The notes under the pieces were generated by a model. That model was not told the DNA's origin, ran no database searches, and saw nothing but the letters and a program-made list of their open reading frames with translations. Of a stretch of 64,000 nucleotides of DNA, positions 35,692 to 45,367 are shown piece by piece. Position 1 is the stretch's first letter, and each line of letters begins with the position of its first letter. The position numbers and the translations under genes were made by a program. The stretch is from Vibrio taketomensis (GTDB lineage: Bacteria > Pseudomonadota > Gammaproteobacteria > Enterobacterales > Vibrionaceae): contig NZ_AP019649.1 in assembly GCF_009938165.1 (NCBI RefSeq), positions 1,054,001-1,118,000 of the forward strand, written 5' to 3'.

Positions 35692-38116
35692 ATGAAAAAC
35701 TGGATTGATAAAGCGGTACTAACACCGATGAAGCGTCGTAGCTTCATGAAGTGGGGTGCAGCCGTTAGCGGTGGTAGTGCCCTAACAGCAGCGTTACCAT
35801 TAAAAGCAGTGGCTAAATCGGCAGCTGAAGAAACAGCGCAAACCAACACGGTTTGGTCGGCATGTATGGTGAACTGTGGTAGCCGCTGTGCGCTGCAAGT
35901 ACACACTAAAAATGGTGTGATCACACAAATTGAGTCAGACAACCGTGGTGATGACCAAGGTTTTGGTAACCACCAAATCCGTGCTTGTTTGCGTGGCCGT
36001 TCAATTAAGCACCGTGTTTACAATCCAGATCGTTTGAAATACCCAATGAAGCGTGTTGGCAAACGTGGCGAAGGTCAGTTTGAACGTATTAGCTGGGATG
36101 AAGCACTTGATTTGATGGCAGAGAAACTGCAATACACCATCAAAGAGTACGGCAACGATGCGATTTTCATTACCTACGGTTCTGGTACTCAGGGCTACCG
36201 CACCGATGGTAAAGATTGCTTTAAGCGTCTATTCAACCTTGTAGGTGGTTTCCTAGATTACTACGGTAACTACAGCTGGGGCCAAATTCAGTTTGCACTG
36301 CCATTTACTTACGGCTCAACAAAACCATCTGCTTACGGTAGTTACACCACTGAGATTGAAAACTCAGATTTATTGGTGATGTTCGGTTACAACCCAGCGG
36401 AAACTCGTATGAGTGGCGGCGGTGAAATTCACGAGCATATCAACGCACAACGTAAGAACAACGTACGCACTATCATTATCGACCCGCGTTACACCGATAC
36501 CATGCTAGGCAAAGAAGATTTGTGGCTGCCTATTCGCCCAGGTACGGATGCGGCATTAGTGGAAGGTATTGCACACGTATTGATCAAAGAAAACTTGGTT
36601 GACCAAGCGTTCCTGGATAAATACTGCCAAGGCTATGATGAAAAAACGCTGCCAGCGTCTGCACCAAAGAACGGCCACTACAAAGCGCATATTCTAGGCC
36701 AAGGTCCGGATGGTATTGAGAAGACTCCTGCGTGGGCTTCACAAATCACTGGCATTCCTGTGGATCAAATTGAACAACTTGCGCGTGAAATCGGTACGGC
36801 GAAAGCGTGTTTCATCACTCAAGGTACAGGTATTCAGCGTCAAGCTAACGGTGAGCAAACTTCTCGTGCGATCGTTATGTTACCAATCCTAACGGGTCAC
36901 ATTGGTCGTAAAGGCACGAACACCGGTGATATGCCTGCGAACTGGAGCTACCCATCGCCACGTATTCCAGTGGGTACTAACCCGATTGCGGTAAAAGTTC
37001 CGTTCTTTAAGTGGAGCGATGCGATTTTCCGTCACCATGAAATGACTGACAAAACAGACGGTATTCAAGGTGGTGAACGTCTACGTACGCCGATCAAGTT
37101 CCTGTTGAGCTACTCAGGCAACATGATCATGAACCAGCATGCTGACATCAACAAACACCGTAAATTGATTGAAGATGAGAGCAAAGCAGAGTTCATCGTA
37201 GTGTGCGATAACCACATGACGGCATCGGCTCGTTTTGCGGATCTTCTGCTACCTGACGTGACGACAATCGAAAACAACGAAGTCAGCTCAGATGGTTACT
37301 CTTCAGGCTCACTAGGCGGCGTATTCCCTCTAGTGCGTGCAATTGAACCGCTATACGAAACGCGTTGTGCTTACGATATGTGTGTGGGTCTGTCTGAGCG
37401 TCTTGGCGTGAAAGAGGCGTTTACAGAAGGTCGTACTCGTGATCAATGGCTTGAGTTCCTATACAACGGCGCGCGTGCAAAAGATCCAAAACTGCCAACG
37501 CTAGAAGATCTACGTAAAAATGGTCCTTACACATTGGCGGCGCCAATGGAGGGACGTGTGGCACTGGAAGATTTCCGTAACGATCCAGAAAAACATGCGC
37601 TAGGCACACCATCAGGCAAGATTGAGATCTACTCAACTAAGCTAGAAACCATCGCAAAAGAGTGGGTTTTGGCAGAAGACGAAGTGATCACCCCAATCCC
37701 ACAATACGTGACGACTTGGGAAAGCCATCTAGACCCGAAAACTGAGCAGTTCCCACTACAGCTATTTGGTTACCACACCAAAGGCCGCACACTCAACCTA
37801 CCACAACATTCCATGGCTACGTGAAGTAGTGTTTGACGGTATTTGGATGAACCCAATTGATGCGAAAAAACGTGGTCTGCAAAGTGGCGATTACGTGCGC
37901 GTATTCAACGACCGTGGTGAAATCCGTGTGGCGATCAAAGTGACTCCTCGCATCATGCCAGGCGTAACTGCACTAGGCCAAGGCGCTTGGTATAACCCAG
38001 ACAAAAACGGTATCGACTTGGGTGGTTGTGTGAACACACTAACCTCGCAAAAGAATACCCCATTGTCGAAGGGTAACCCTCAACACACCATTCTGGTTGA
38101 AGTAGCTAAGGCTTAA
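35692..38116 (+). pseudogene. dmsA: DMSO reductase catalytic subunit DmsA, frameshifted near the C-terminus
   Basis: Molybdopterin oxidoreductase. It opens with a twin-arginine signal (KRRSFMKWGAAVSGG), then the 4Fe-4S site CMVNCGSRC, then the molybdopterin domains ending PQLFGYH-like text. The frame from 35692 ends at 37824, but the true C-terminus (STYHNIPWLREVVFDG, ending HTILVEVAKA) continues in another frame to 38116. Adding back one CA in the CGCACAC run near 37786-37793 restores RTHSTYHNIPW. The rest of the gene shows no decay. It is the first gene of dmsABC and lies behind an FNR box. Either a real loss of anaerobic sulfoxide respiration or a sequence error. Confidence 0.85.
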
Positions 38117-38130
38117 GCGAGAGATAGAAA

Positions 38131-38757
38131 ATGACTCAATACGGATTTCACGTAGATACCAGTAAGTGTACTGGTTGTAAAACATGCCAAGTTTCATGTA
38201 AAGACCGCAGCGATCTTCCAGTGGGTGTTAACTGGCGTCGCGTATACGAATACGCTGGTGGTGACTGGGTAGAAAATGAAGACGGCACAGTAAGCCAAAA
38301 CGTATTTGCTTACTACATGTCAATCTCATGTAACCACTGTTCAAACCCTGCGTGTGTGAAAGCATGTCCAACAGGTGCGATGCATAAGCGCAGCGAAGAT
38401 GGTTTGGTTGTGGTTGATAAAGATGTGTGTGTAGGCTGCCAATACTGTGGTATGGCTTGTCCTTACGGCGCACCTCAATACCACCCAGAGAAAAAACACA
38501 TGACTAAGTGTGACGGCTGTTACGAGCGCGTGGCAGAAGGTCGCAAGCCAGTGTGTGTAGAATCTTGCCCACTGCGTGCATTGGATTTTGGTCCAATTGA
38601 TGAACTACGTAAGCAATACGGCACCAAGAACGATGTGGCACCACTGCCAGACCCACGTTTAACGTCGCCAAACGTGATCATCACTACTTGTCGTAACTCT
38701 CGTCCTTCAGGCGATACAACAGGTAGCATCCAAAACCCAACGGAGGTGTCGCTATGA
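38131..38757 (+). CDS. dmsB: DMSO reductase iron-sulfur subunit DmsB
   Basis: 208 residues with four 4Fe-4S binding motifs: CTGCKTCQVSC, CNHCSNPACVKAC, CVGCQYCGMACPYGAP and CDGCYERVAEGRKPVC. It transfers electrons from DmsC to DmsA. The gene starts 15 bases after dmsA's C-terminal frame, and its stop overlaps the dmsC start by four bases. Intact. Confidence 0.9.
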   Translation: MTQYGFHVDTSKCTGCKTCQVSCKDRSDLPVGVNWRRVYEYAGGDWVENEDGTVSQNVFAYYMSISCNHCSNPACVKACPTGAMHKRSEDGLVVVDKDVCVGCQYCGMACPYGAPQYHPEKKHMTKCDGCYERVAEGRKPVCVESCPLRALDFGPIDELRKQYGTKNDVAPLPDPRLTSPNVIITTCRNSRPSGDTTGSIQNPTEVSL

Positions 38758-39596
38758 GCGAGTTATCACTGGTTTTCTTTACCGTACTAGCACAATCAGC
38801 AGTCGGTATGTTTATCGCATTGGGTTTGGTGGAGCTATGCTTCAAGCCTGAACGTAAAGCGATGAATATTGCGTTTATGGCAAGCCTTGCGTTACTTGGT
38901 CTTGGTGCTCTTGCATCAGTGACTCACCTTGGTCAGCCACTGCGTATGTTTAACGTTATGTTCGGTCTTGCGCACCTATCACCGCTAAGTATGGAAATTG
39001 TTGCGCTATCACTATTTGGTGGTGCGGCGTTTACTTACACGGCGATGCGCGTACTTAACATTCAACCAATGCTACAAAAATTGGTGTTGCCAGTGGCAAT
39101 GGTGCTCGGTGTGGTATTTGTGTTGGCGATTGTTAACGTTTACCGCCTACCAACAGTTCTAAGCTGGAACTCTCATTGGACTACGTTCCAATTTTTGATG
39201 ACAGCGGGTGTGGTTGGCCCTGTTGCGGCAGCGTTAGTACTGCGAGTATTAGCACCGCAACTTGGCACGACTCAAGTGCATGCAGACCGCAGCTTGGCGC
39301 TACTTGCGCTAATGACGATGACGCTATCACTAGTTGGTTTTGCTGCCTACGCAGTGTGGCTAGGTCAGTTGAACGCTTACCTTAATCCATTTGCGATCGC
39401 ACACGGTGAGTTATTCACAGTGGCACGTATTGGTTTGATGGTGATGGGTGTTCTATTGCTGGCGATTCAAGCGCTACGTGGTGAAAGCCTAAACAAAGGC
39501 AGTGCATTGTTCGCATTTATCTTTGTTGTTCTGGCTGAACTTGCTGGTCGCGCGTTCTTCTACGATTCATACATTAGCGCTAGCGCAGGTATGTAA
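38754..39596 (+). CDS. dmsC: DMSO reductase membrane anchor DmsC
   Basis: 280 residues with eight hydrophobic helices and no large soluble part, as usual for DmsC. It anchors DmsAB to the cytoplasmic membrane and oxidises menaquinol. The start ATG overlaps the dmsB stop (ATGA). A strong terminator follows at 39603. Confidence 0.9.
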   Translation: MSELSLVFFTVLAQSAVGMFIALGLVELCFKPERKAMNIAFMASLALLGLGALASVTHLGQPLRMFNVMFGLAHLSPLSMEIVALSLFGGAAFTYTAMRVLNIQPMLQKLVLPVAMVLGVVFVLAIVNVYRLPTVLSWNSHWTTFQFLMTAGVVGPVAAALVLRVLAPQLGTTQVHADRSLALLALMTMTLSLVGFAAYAVWLGQLNAYLNPFAIAHGELFTVARIGLMVMGVLLLAIQALRGESLNKGSALFAFIFVVLAELAGRAFFYDSYISASAGM

Positions 39597-39602
39597 TCTC
39601 GC

Positions 39603-39638
39603 AATCTGGGGTTAATCACTTAACCCCAGATTCTTTTT
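39603..39638 (+). terminator. Terminator after dmsC
   Basis: AATCTGGGGTTAA pairs with TTAACCCCAGATT around four bases, then TTTTT. The next two genes may need readthrough or their own promoter. Confidence 0.85.
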
Positions 39639-39662
39639 GTTTATTTACATGATTTAAGTCCT

Positions 39663-40316
39663 ATGAACGAAACACATTATTCCAATCTTGCAGGCCTAAC
39701 GATTGCGAGTCACTTTCTATACCGTGCCTTGCATCAAGCTGCGAACTCAGAGTTTATCGACGCGCTATATCAAGATGCGTTGTTTGATGAATGGCCGGTT
39801 GAATTGAGTAATGACAAAGTCAATCGAGGACTAGAACTCTTAAAGGCTGAGCCTGAGTTAGCGGCACTAGGTCGTGATTATGCTCAATTGTTTGTTGGTC
39901 CAAATGCACTAACGGCTGCTCCTTGGGGCTCGGTGTATCTGACGGAAGAGCAAATCACTTGTGGTGAATCAACGTTAGCCATTCGTGACTTTTATCAAGC
40001 ACATGGCATTGCCATTGACACGGGTGAGCGCGAGCCAGAAGACCATATTGGTATTATTTTTTCTTTTATCGCTTACCTTACGGATACGGCATTAGATGCA
40101 CAAGTGGTAGAAGTGAGTCACAACGATAGCTTGCAGGCATTACAAACGTTTCTGACCGAGCATGTATTGCCATGGGCACCACGCTTTTGCCTGACGATGC
40201 GTGAAGCGGCGCAAACACCATTTTATCAAGGTATCAGCTATTTAGCAGAAGGTACCCTCGAGCAGTTAGCTCAATTGGTGGATGCAAAATATAAGTTGGT
40301 GAAGTTGTACCGATAA
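39663..40316 (+). CDS. dmsD: TorD/DmsD-family redox enzyme maturation chaperone
   Basis: 217 residues, helical, with the TorD-family features RDYAQLFVGPN and EREPEDHIGIIFSF. These chaperones bind the twin-arginine signal of molybdoenzymes and help cofactor insertion. Placement just after dmsABC points to DmsA as client. TorD and DmsD cannot be told apart from sequence alone. Confidence 0.8.
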   Translation: MNETHYSNLAGLTIASHFLYRALHQAANSEFIDALYQDALFDEWPVELSNDKVNRGLELLKAEPELAALGRDYAQLFVGPNALTAAPWGSVYLTEEQITCGESTLAIRDFYQAHGIAIDTGEREPEDHIGIIFSFIAYLTDTALDAQVVEVSHNDSLQALQTFLTEHVLPWAPRFCLTMREAAQTPFYQGISYLAEGTLEQLAQLVDAKYKLVKLYR

Positions 40317-40337
40317 TCGAGTAGGGCAAGACCTTGT

Positions 40338-40880
40338 ATGCGAGATAAAGATCAGCGTTATTACCAAGCTCAACTCAACATGCAGCAATGCAGTCGTCGA
40401 GGTCTGTTTCGTGGCTTTTGGTCTGGCGTGAATAAATCGATGCAACAAAGTGAGCGCATGGTTTGTCGACCGGTGCCACGCCCACCCACCGCGGCGGATG
40501 AAGCAACGTTAAAAAGGCTGTGCAATCAATGCGGTCTGTGCGTTTCAGCTTGCCCGCAACGTGTAATCACACTCGTGAGCGGATTGCCTGAGCTGGCGCT
40601 AGATTCCAATAGCTGCACCGAGTGTGGGGAATGTCAGCGAGCGTGTTCAACGTTAGCGTTAGCGGCTTCGACCCAGCATACCGGGGCGCTGGCGACGATG
40701 TCGGGCATGTGCATTCGTCAAATGGGTGCCAGTTGCCAAGAATGTGTAGAAAGTTGTCCTCATCAAGCCATTGTCTTGAGCCCGAGAGGGATAACGATTG
40801 ATAAAGAGAGTTGTAGTGGTTGTGGACAATGCAAAGTCGCTTGTCCTTCAAGTGCCATTCAGATGGGTATGAAGAGCTAA
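40338..40880 (+). CDS. NapF-like ferredoxin-type protein
   Basis: 180 residues. Four 4Fe-4S clusters are suggested by CNQCGLCVSACP, CTECGECQRACS, CQECVESCP and CSGCGQCKVACP. The N-terminal RRGLFRG motif is typical of NapF, a cytoplasmic accessory protein for molybdoenzyme maturation. Here it accompanies dms genes, not nap. It starts 21 bases after the chaperone stop. Confidence 0.8.
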   Translation: MRDKDQRYYQAQLNMQQCSRRGLFRGFWSGVNKSMQQSERMVCRPVPRPPTAADEATLKRLCNQCGLCVSACPQRVITLVSGLPELALDSNSCTECGECQRACSTLALAASTQHTGALATMSGMCIRQMGASCQECVESCPHQAIVLSPRGITIDKESCSGCGQCKVACPSSAIQMGMKS

Positions 40881-40901
40881 TTGTGCAACAGTAGATGTAG
40901 A

Positions 40902-40936
40902 AACCGACCGAGGGGCATCCCTAAACGGTCGGTTTT
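40902..40936. terminator. Terminator between napF-like and phospholipase D genes
   Basis: AACCGACCG pairs with CGGTCGGTT around 15 bases, then TTGATT. It lies between two convergent genes. Confidence 0.7.
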
Positions 40937-40941
40937 GATTG

Positions 40942-42444
40942 TTATAGAAAACTCTCAATAGGCAATAGGCCGCTTAGCCACGCACCACTGCGTAGCAGCC
41001 ATCCAGCATCCGGTTCACTATCCAGCACTTGATTGTTTTGGTAGTCATGCCAAATCAGATCACCATCTTTGATTTCAAGTTTGTAGGCACTGGTTTTTAG
41101 CAGTTCCAATAAGCCCTGCTCAGCTTCTGCGACATACTCTGGATGCTCAAATATCACTGCCATTTCAGTATTGAGCTCAGCTGAACGTGGGTCCATATTC
41201 ATCGAGCCAACAAACATCTTGCGGCTATCCAATAGCATCACTTTAGCGTGCAAACTTGAGCGACTGCTGCCCGTGACACTCCATTGATGCTCAATCTTGG
41301 CTTTGGCTTTCATTTCCCATAATTCGACGCCACCCTCGAGAAGTTCTTCACGGTATTTCGCGTACCAGCCATGCACAGCAAATACATCATTTGAAGCGAG
41401 AGAGTTGGTCAATATGATGATTTTTTTGCCACTTTTTGCGGCTTTGGTGAGTGCTTGGGTACCTGTTTCAGTGGGTACAAAATACGGCGAAACGATGATG
41501 GCAGTATTTTGAACATCAGCCAGAAGTTGCGCCAAGCCATCAATCAACTGACTTTGCCCATTGTCGATTTTTTCCGGTAAATCGTAGAGTAAGACGCCTT
41601 CGCCCCAATTGAGTGCCAATTGGTTATCAATGATGTGTTGATAGAGTGGTAATGACTCAAAGCTGTATTGATCACTGGTAAACTTGTGCTCAATTTTTGA
41701 TTCTTTGCGCCACTTTTCAATATCTTGTTGGTTTAAGGCGCGCTCGCTTTGGTGGATTTGTGCCATGGGGATGGCAAAATCGCTATTCCAATAATGGTCA
41801 AACTGAACTTGAGTTTGTTCAACGACGGGACCATGGATCAGCAAATCAAAGTCACCAAACTCAACATCAGATTGAAATGAAAAATATTCGTTACCGATAT
41901 TTCGCCCGCCAACGATAGTGGCGACACCATCGGCTGTCAGCGACTTATTGTGCATACGACGATTCAGTCGGTCGCCATCGGTAATCCAAGAGAGCATACG
42001 TAGATAACGATGTTGATGTGGGTTAAAGAGACGGATTTCGATATTAGGATGGCCATTTAGATAGGCAATGGTACTGTCTTTACGACTTTGCATATCATCT
42101 AACAACAAGCGTACTTTGACGCCTCGTTCTGCTGCCTCAAAAATACGCCAAATGATTAGCTGGCTGGTTTCATCATCACGAAAGATGTAGTACTGCAAAT
42201 CCAGAGACGTGGATGCTGATTCAATCAAAGCCAAGCGTGTTAGCAGCGCATCATGTCCTGTTCCAAGTGGGTAAAAACCGGAATAATGGGTCGGCGTGTT
42301 TGCTGGTGGTTGGAAAAACTCCGCCAGTGGTGAGGAGGCATCAAGTCCTGAATGATAACTTGCTACTTTTGGAGCAAGCGCTGCATTTGATTCACAGCCA
42401 ATTAATAGTAAGGCGCTAAGCACCAGCGCAGAGCATCTTTTCAA
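40942..42444 (-). CDS. Phospholipase D-family lipoprotein (ClsC/cardiolipin synthase-like)
   Basis: 500 residues with lipobox LLIGC near the N-terminus. Two HKD motifs are present: MHNKSLTADG at about 165 and LHAKVMLLDSRKMFVGS at about 400, each followed by a G-rich or D-rich turn. The family makes cardiolipin or hydrolyses phospholipids. A periplasm-facing lipid modification enzyme is likely. Confidence 0.85.
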   Translation of the reverse strand: MKRCSALVLSALLLIGCESNAALAPKVASYHSGLDASSPLAEFFQPPANTPTHYSGFYPLGTGHDALLTRLALIESASTSLDLQYYIFRDDETSQLIIWRIFEAAERGVKVRLLLDDMQSRKDSTIAYLNGHPNIEIRLFNPHQHRYLRMLSWITDGDRLNRRMHNKSLTADGVATIVGGRNIGNEYFSFQSDVEFGDFDLLIHGPVVEQTQVQFDHYWNSDFAIPMAQIHQSERALNQQDIEKWRKESKIEHKFTSDQYSFESLPLYQHIIDNQLALNWGEGVLLYDLPEKIDNGQSQLIDGLAQLLADVQNTAIIVSPYFVPTETGTQALTKAAKSGKKIIILTNSLASNDVFAVHGWYAKYREELLEGGVELWEMKAKAKIEHQWSVTGSSRSSLHAKVMLLDSRKMFVGSMNMDPRSAELNTEMAVIFEHPEYVAEAEQGLLELLKTSAYKLEIKDGDLIWHDYQNNQVLDSEPDAGWLLRSGAWLSGLLPIESFL

Positions 42445-42563
42445 GCCAAATCATCCTTTGAATAGCGTAAATCGATACGGTAACACATTTGTGTTTTTAT
42501 TGGAGAGAGTAAAACAGGGGTTTTTGAACTGGATAGAAAAGTCGCAGTGATACAGTAACCACC

Positions 42564-42638
42564 TATACCCAAGTTGTTCCCACATCTTCAAACGATGACA
42601 GGGATCGAAATTCCATTGCTTGAAATCACTTGGGTATA
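42564..42638. repeat. Short copy of the TIR element
   Basis: Starts TATACCCAAGTTG and ends with the reverse complement of TATACCCAAGTGA; 11 bases of the two ends are identical. The 75-base size suggests an internally deleted copy of the 267-bp element. Confidence 0.5.
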
Positions 42639-42662
42639 TTGTTTAGCGGTTACATTTGAAGA

Positions 42663-42911
42663 TTAATGCGTGGTATTTGGGCCTTTGCGCACAAGGTCTT
42701 GGCCGTTTTTAAATACTTCTTCAGAGACCCAACGACCCAGTACAAGTTGGTGCTTGTCATCAAGTACGGCAACAAAGTGGCGACCGGTTGAGTTTTGTGT
42801 CGCCAGCGCTACGCCAGCAACATTTTGTAGGCCTAGAATACCGCTATCAATCGCGTGCAAAAATGCTTCTAATTCTTCTAGGGTATCGATAATTCTTTCG
42901 TCTTTAATCAT
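42663..42911 (-). CDS. Small hypothetical protein
   Basis: 82 residues, acidic, no signal or membrane segment, beginning MIKDERIIDTLEELEAFLHA. The family is not recognised. It is 98 bases from the sensor kinase gene on the same strand and may be its last operon member. Confidence 0.55.
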   Translation of the reverse strand: MIKDERIIDTLEELEAFLHAIDSGILGLQNVAGVALATQNSTGRHFVAVLDDKHQLVLGRWVSEEVFKNGQDLVRKGPNTTH

Positions 42912-43009
42912 GACTGAAATCTCAAGTATTACTTTGGGCGCTACTTTACCTATCCCACACTATAAAATCTATAGTTGTGCACCTTTAGAGGGTGGTAAGG
43001 CATCGTGCA

Positions 43010-45367
43010 TCAGGCTTTGCGAGTCAAAGACTGTTCATTCGTTGGTTGATCCAGCAACCGATTTGCTTGATGGACATTGACGGTAAGTAGGTTGACCAGT
43101 TGTTGAAATTGCTCGACGTCAGGAATATTACCCGCTCGAACTTCATGTTCGATTTTTTGTGTTAGGTTGCCAAGATTGTCCAACTGTAAGTTGAACGCGA
43201 CGCCTTTTAATGCGTGGAGGGTTTCGTGTAGTTCTTGTTTATTTCTGACACTAAAGGCCGCAATCAGTTGGTCAATGTAGCTTTCAAAATCATTGATCAG
43301 CGAAGTGACTAACTCGCTGTAGACGCTAGGGTCAATTTTGAGCTCTTCCAGCATCGCACTGTTCGTCAATTCTTCTTCTGTTAGACGTAGTTTCTCTAAG
43401 TTTTCCCGATGCAGTTGCACCACATTACTGGGTTGATGATGTTGCTCGATGCGATGATTGAAGTTGACTAAGGCATCATGAAAACTCTCTTTTTGCAGCG
43501 GCTTAGTGAGTACGTGGTCTGCGCCTGCAGCAATAAAATCATCATGCGCTTCTCGGAATACATCCGCAGTGTAAGCGAAGATCAGCGTTTTTAGTTTCAA
43601 CTTCTCTCTGAGATAGCGAGTTGCCTCGATGCCATTCATCTCCGGCATATGGTTGTCCATCAAAATCAGGTCATAATTGTTTCGCTCTGCCATTTCGATC
43701 GCGATACGCCCATTTTCCGCAGTATCAACGTGGTGGCCTAGTTTAGAACAAAATCCTTTGGCAACAATGGCGTTCACTCGATTGTCATCCGCCAACAAAA
43801 TTTTGAGTGATTTCTGATTTACCGCTACTTGATTGACTTGCACGCACTCTTGTTGACGTTGGCTATGCTGTTGGGTGCGTTGCTGGTCGATGGCTAATGG
43901 CAGAGTAATTTGAAAGCGGCTACCTTGGCCTAGGCGGCTGGTTAGTGTGAGCTCACCGTGCATGAGTTCAGTCATCTTTTTCACGATCGCGAGACCAAGG
44001 CCGCTACCACCAAACTGGCGAGTCGTTGAAGAATCGGCCTGTTCAAACGATAGAAAGATGGTTTCGTGTTTATGTTCATCAATACCAATACCGGTATCAA
44101 TGACCGCGATCTGTAACTGTTGAGGTTCCTCAGAGGTTAAGGAAAATTCCAATGTGACATGGCCTTTTTCAGTAAATTTGATCGCATTACCGGCAAGATT
44201 AAATAGGATTTGTCTCAAGCGGGCACAATCGCCAATAAAGTGCGTGTGCGCAGGGATACGATTGTCGATATTTAGCGGGAGGTTTTTTTCTTCTGCAAGT
44301 GGAGAAATAGCGCTGACCACCGGATCGATCACTTGGTTTAATCCAAAACTGGCAGACTCAAGCACGAGTTTATTTTCTTCAATTTTTGAGTAATCGAGAA
44401 TGTCATTCAAAATCGTCAACAGGTGCTGACCTGATTCGAGGATCACCTTGATATTGTTTTTGGTTGCAGCTTCTTGGGTTTCTCCATTAATGATTTGTGC
44501 AATACCGAGTACGCCATTCATTGGCGTTCTGAGCTCATGACTCATCGTGGCAAGAAATTGCGATTTGGCTTTGGCTGCTTTGAGCGCTTTCTCAGAAGCC
44601 ATCTTCATTTCTTGGTTGATTTTTTGTAGGTGGATAAAGCGTTGATAGCCTTGAAAGGCAATTAAACCAATTAAAACCCCGACAGCGGCAACACAATAGT
44701 ACAAAGCATGGCTGAGTTTGAGGTTAGCTAAGTTTCTTAGGGTAATTTCCGACTCTTCAATAAAGTGGTGATTATGTTCACTCAGTAGATCCCGATACAG
44801 AGCCTCTTGGCGACCGTCGATAAGCTTTAATTGCTGAGTAAACTGCTGAATTTGGGGGTGAGCAATATGCTCCCCAGAGAGGTTATTGTTTACAAAATCA
44901 AGAAAGTACCAATGATTGTCACGGTGTGTTTGGGCAGCAATGGTTTTTTTGAACAAAGCGTCTAACGATATCAGGGCGTATTTTCTGGCGACTTGCACGC
45001 CTATCAGCATGTCGAGCATACCGGTTGTATGATAGAGCTGTTGTTCGAACGCGTTGATATTTTCCTGAGTCGTCTCAAATGAGGCGTCGATAGGGAACCA
45101 AAGCATGGCCTTGAGGGTTTGTGGTAATAATTGGGCTTCTTTTTCTATGTCGATAATGCGGTCGGTAAAGGTGTAATGTAAGCGGTCTTGCTCAGGTTGA
45201 TAATTGAGGATTTGATCTCTCAGGCCAAGTAATTCATGCCCAATATCCGTAGTATCAATAGAGATTTGTTCGATGTTGCGACTATTTTGAAAGCTCATGT
45301 AAGCGAGGGCAAATAGGGTGGTTGAACCAATCGCGAGTAGTAGGCTGAAAATTTTGACTCTATTCAT
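43010..45367 (-). CDS. Hybrid sensor histidine kinase with receiver and HPt domains
   Basis: 785 residues. TM1 at about 8-26 and TM2 near 220-240 enclose a periplasmic helical sensor domain. HisKA has MSHELRTPMNG, HATPase has GIGIDEHK and GGSGLGLAIVKK. A receiver domain carries KILLADDNR and LILMDNHMPEMNG (phospho-Asp), and a C-terminal HPt domain carries LHALKGVAFN. It is a full TorS/LuxQ-style phosphorelay. The ATG at 45367 follows AGGAG, so it is chosen over the in-frame TTG at 45373. It overlaps the stop of the di-haem peroxidase gene by eight bases, so the two are translationally coupled. Confidence 0.85.
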   Translation of the reverse strand: MNRVKIFSLLLAIGSTTLFALAYMSFQNSRNIEQISIDTTDIGHELLGLRDQILNYQPEQDRLHYTFTDRIIDIEKEAQLLPQTLKAMLWFPIDASFETTQENINAFEQQLYHTTGMLDMLIGVQVARKYALISLDALFKKTIAAQTHRDNHWYFLDFVNNNLSGEHIAHPQIQQFTQQLKLIDGRQEALYRDLLSEHNHHFIEESEITLRNLANLKLSHALYYCVAAVGVLIGLIAFQGYQRFIHLQKINQEMKMASEKALKAAKAKSQFLATMSHELRTPMNGVLGIAQIINGETQEAATKNNIKVILESGQHLLTILNDILDYSKIEENKLVLESASFGLNQVIDPVVSAISPLAEEKNLPLNIDNRIPAHTHFIGDCARLRQILFNLAGNAIKFTEKGHVTLEFSLTSEEPQQLQIAVIDTGIGIDEHKHETIFLSFEQADSSTTRQFGGSGLGLAIVKKMTELMHGELTLTSRLGQGSRFQITLPLAIDQQRTQQHSQRQQECVQVNQVAVNQKSLKILLADDNRVNAIVAKGFCSKLGHHVDTAENGRIAIEMAERNNYDLILMDNHMPEMNGIEATRYLREKLKLKTLIFAYTADVFREAHDDFIAAGADHVLTKPLQKESFHDALVNFNHRIEQHHQPSNVVQLHRENLEKLRLTEEELTNSAMLEELKIDPSVYSELVTSLINDFESYIDQLIAAFSVRNKQELHETLHALKGVAFNLQLDNLGNLTQKIEHEVRAGNIPDVEQFQQLVNLLTVNVHQANRLLDQPTNEQSLTRKA

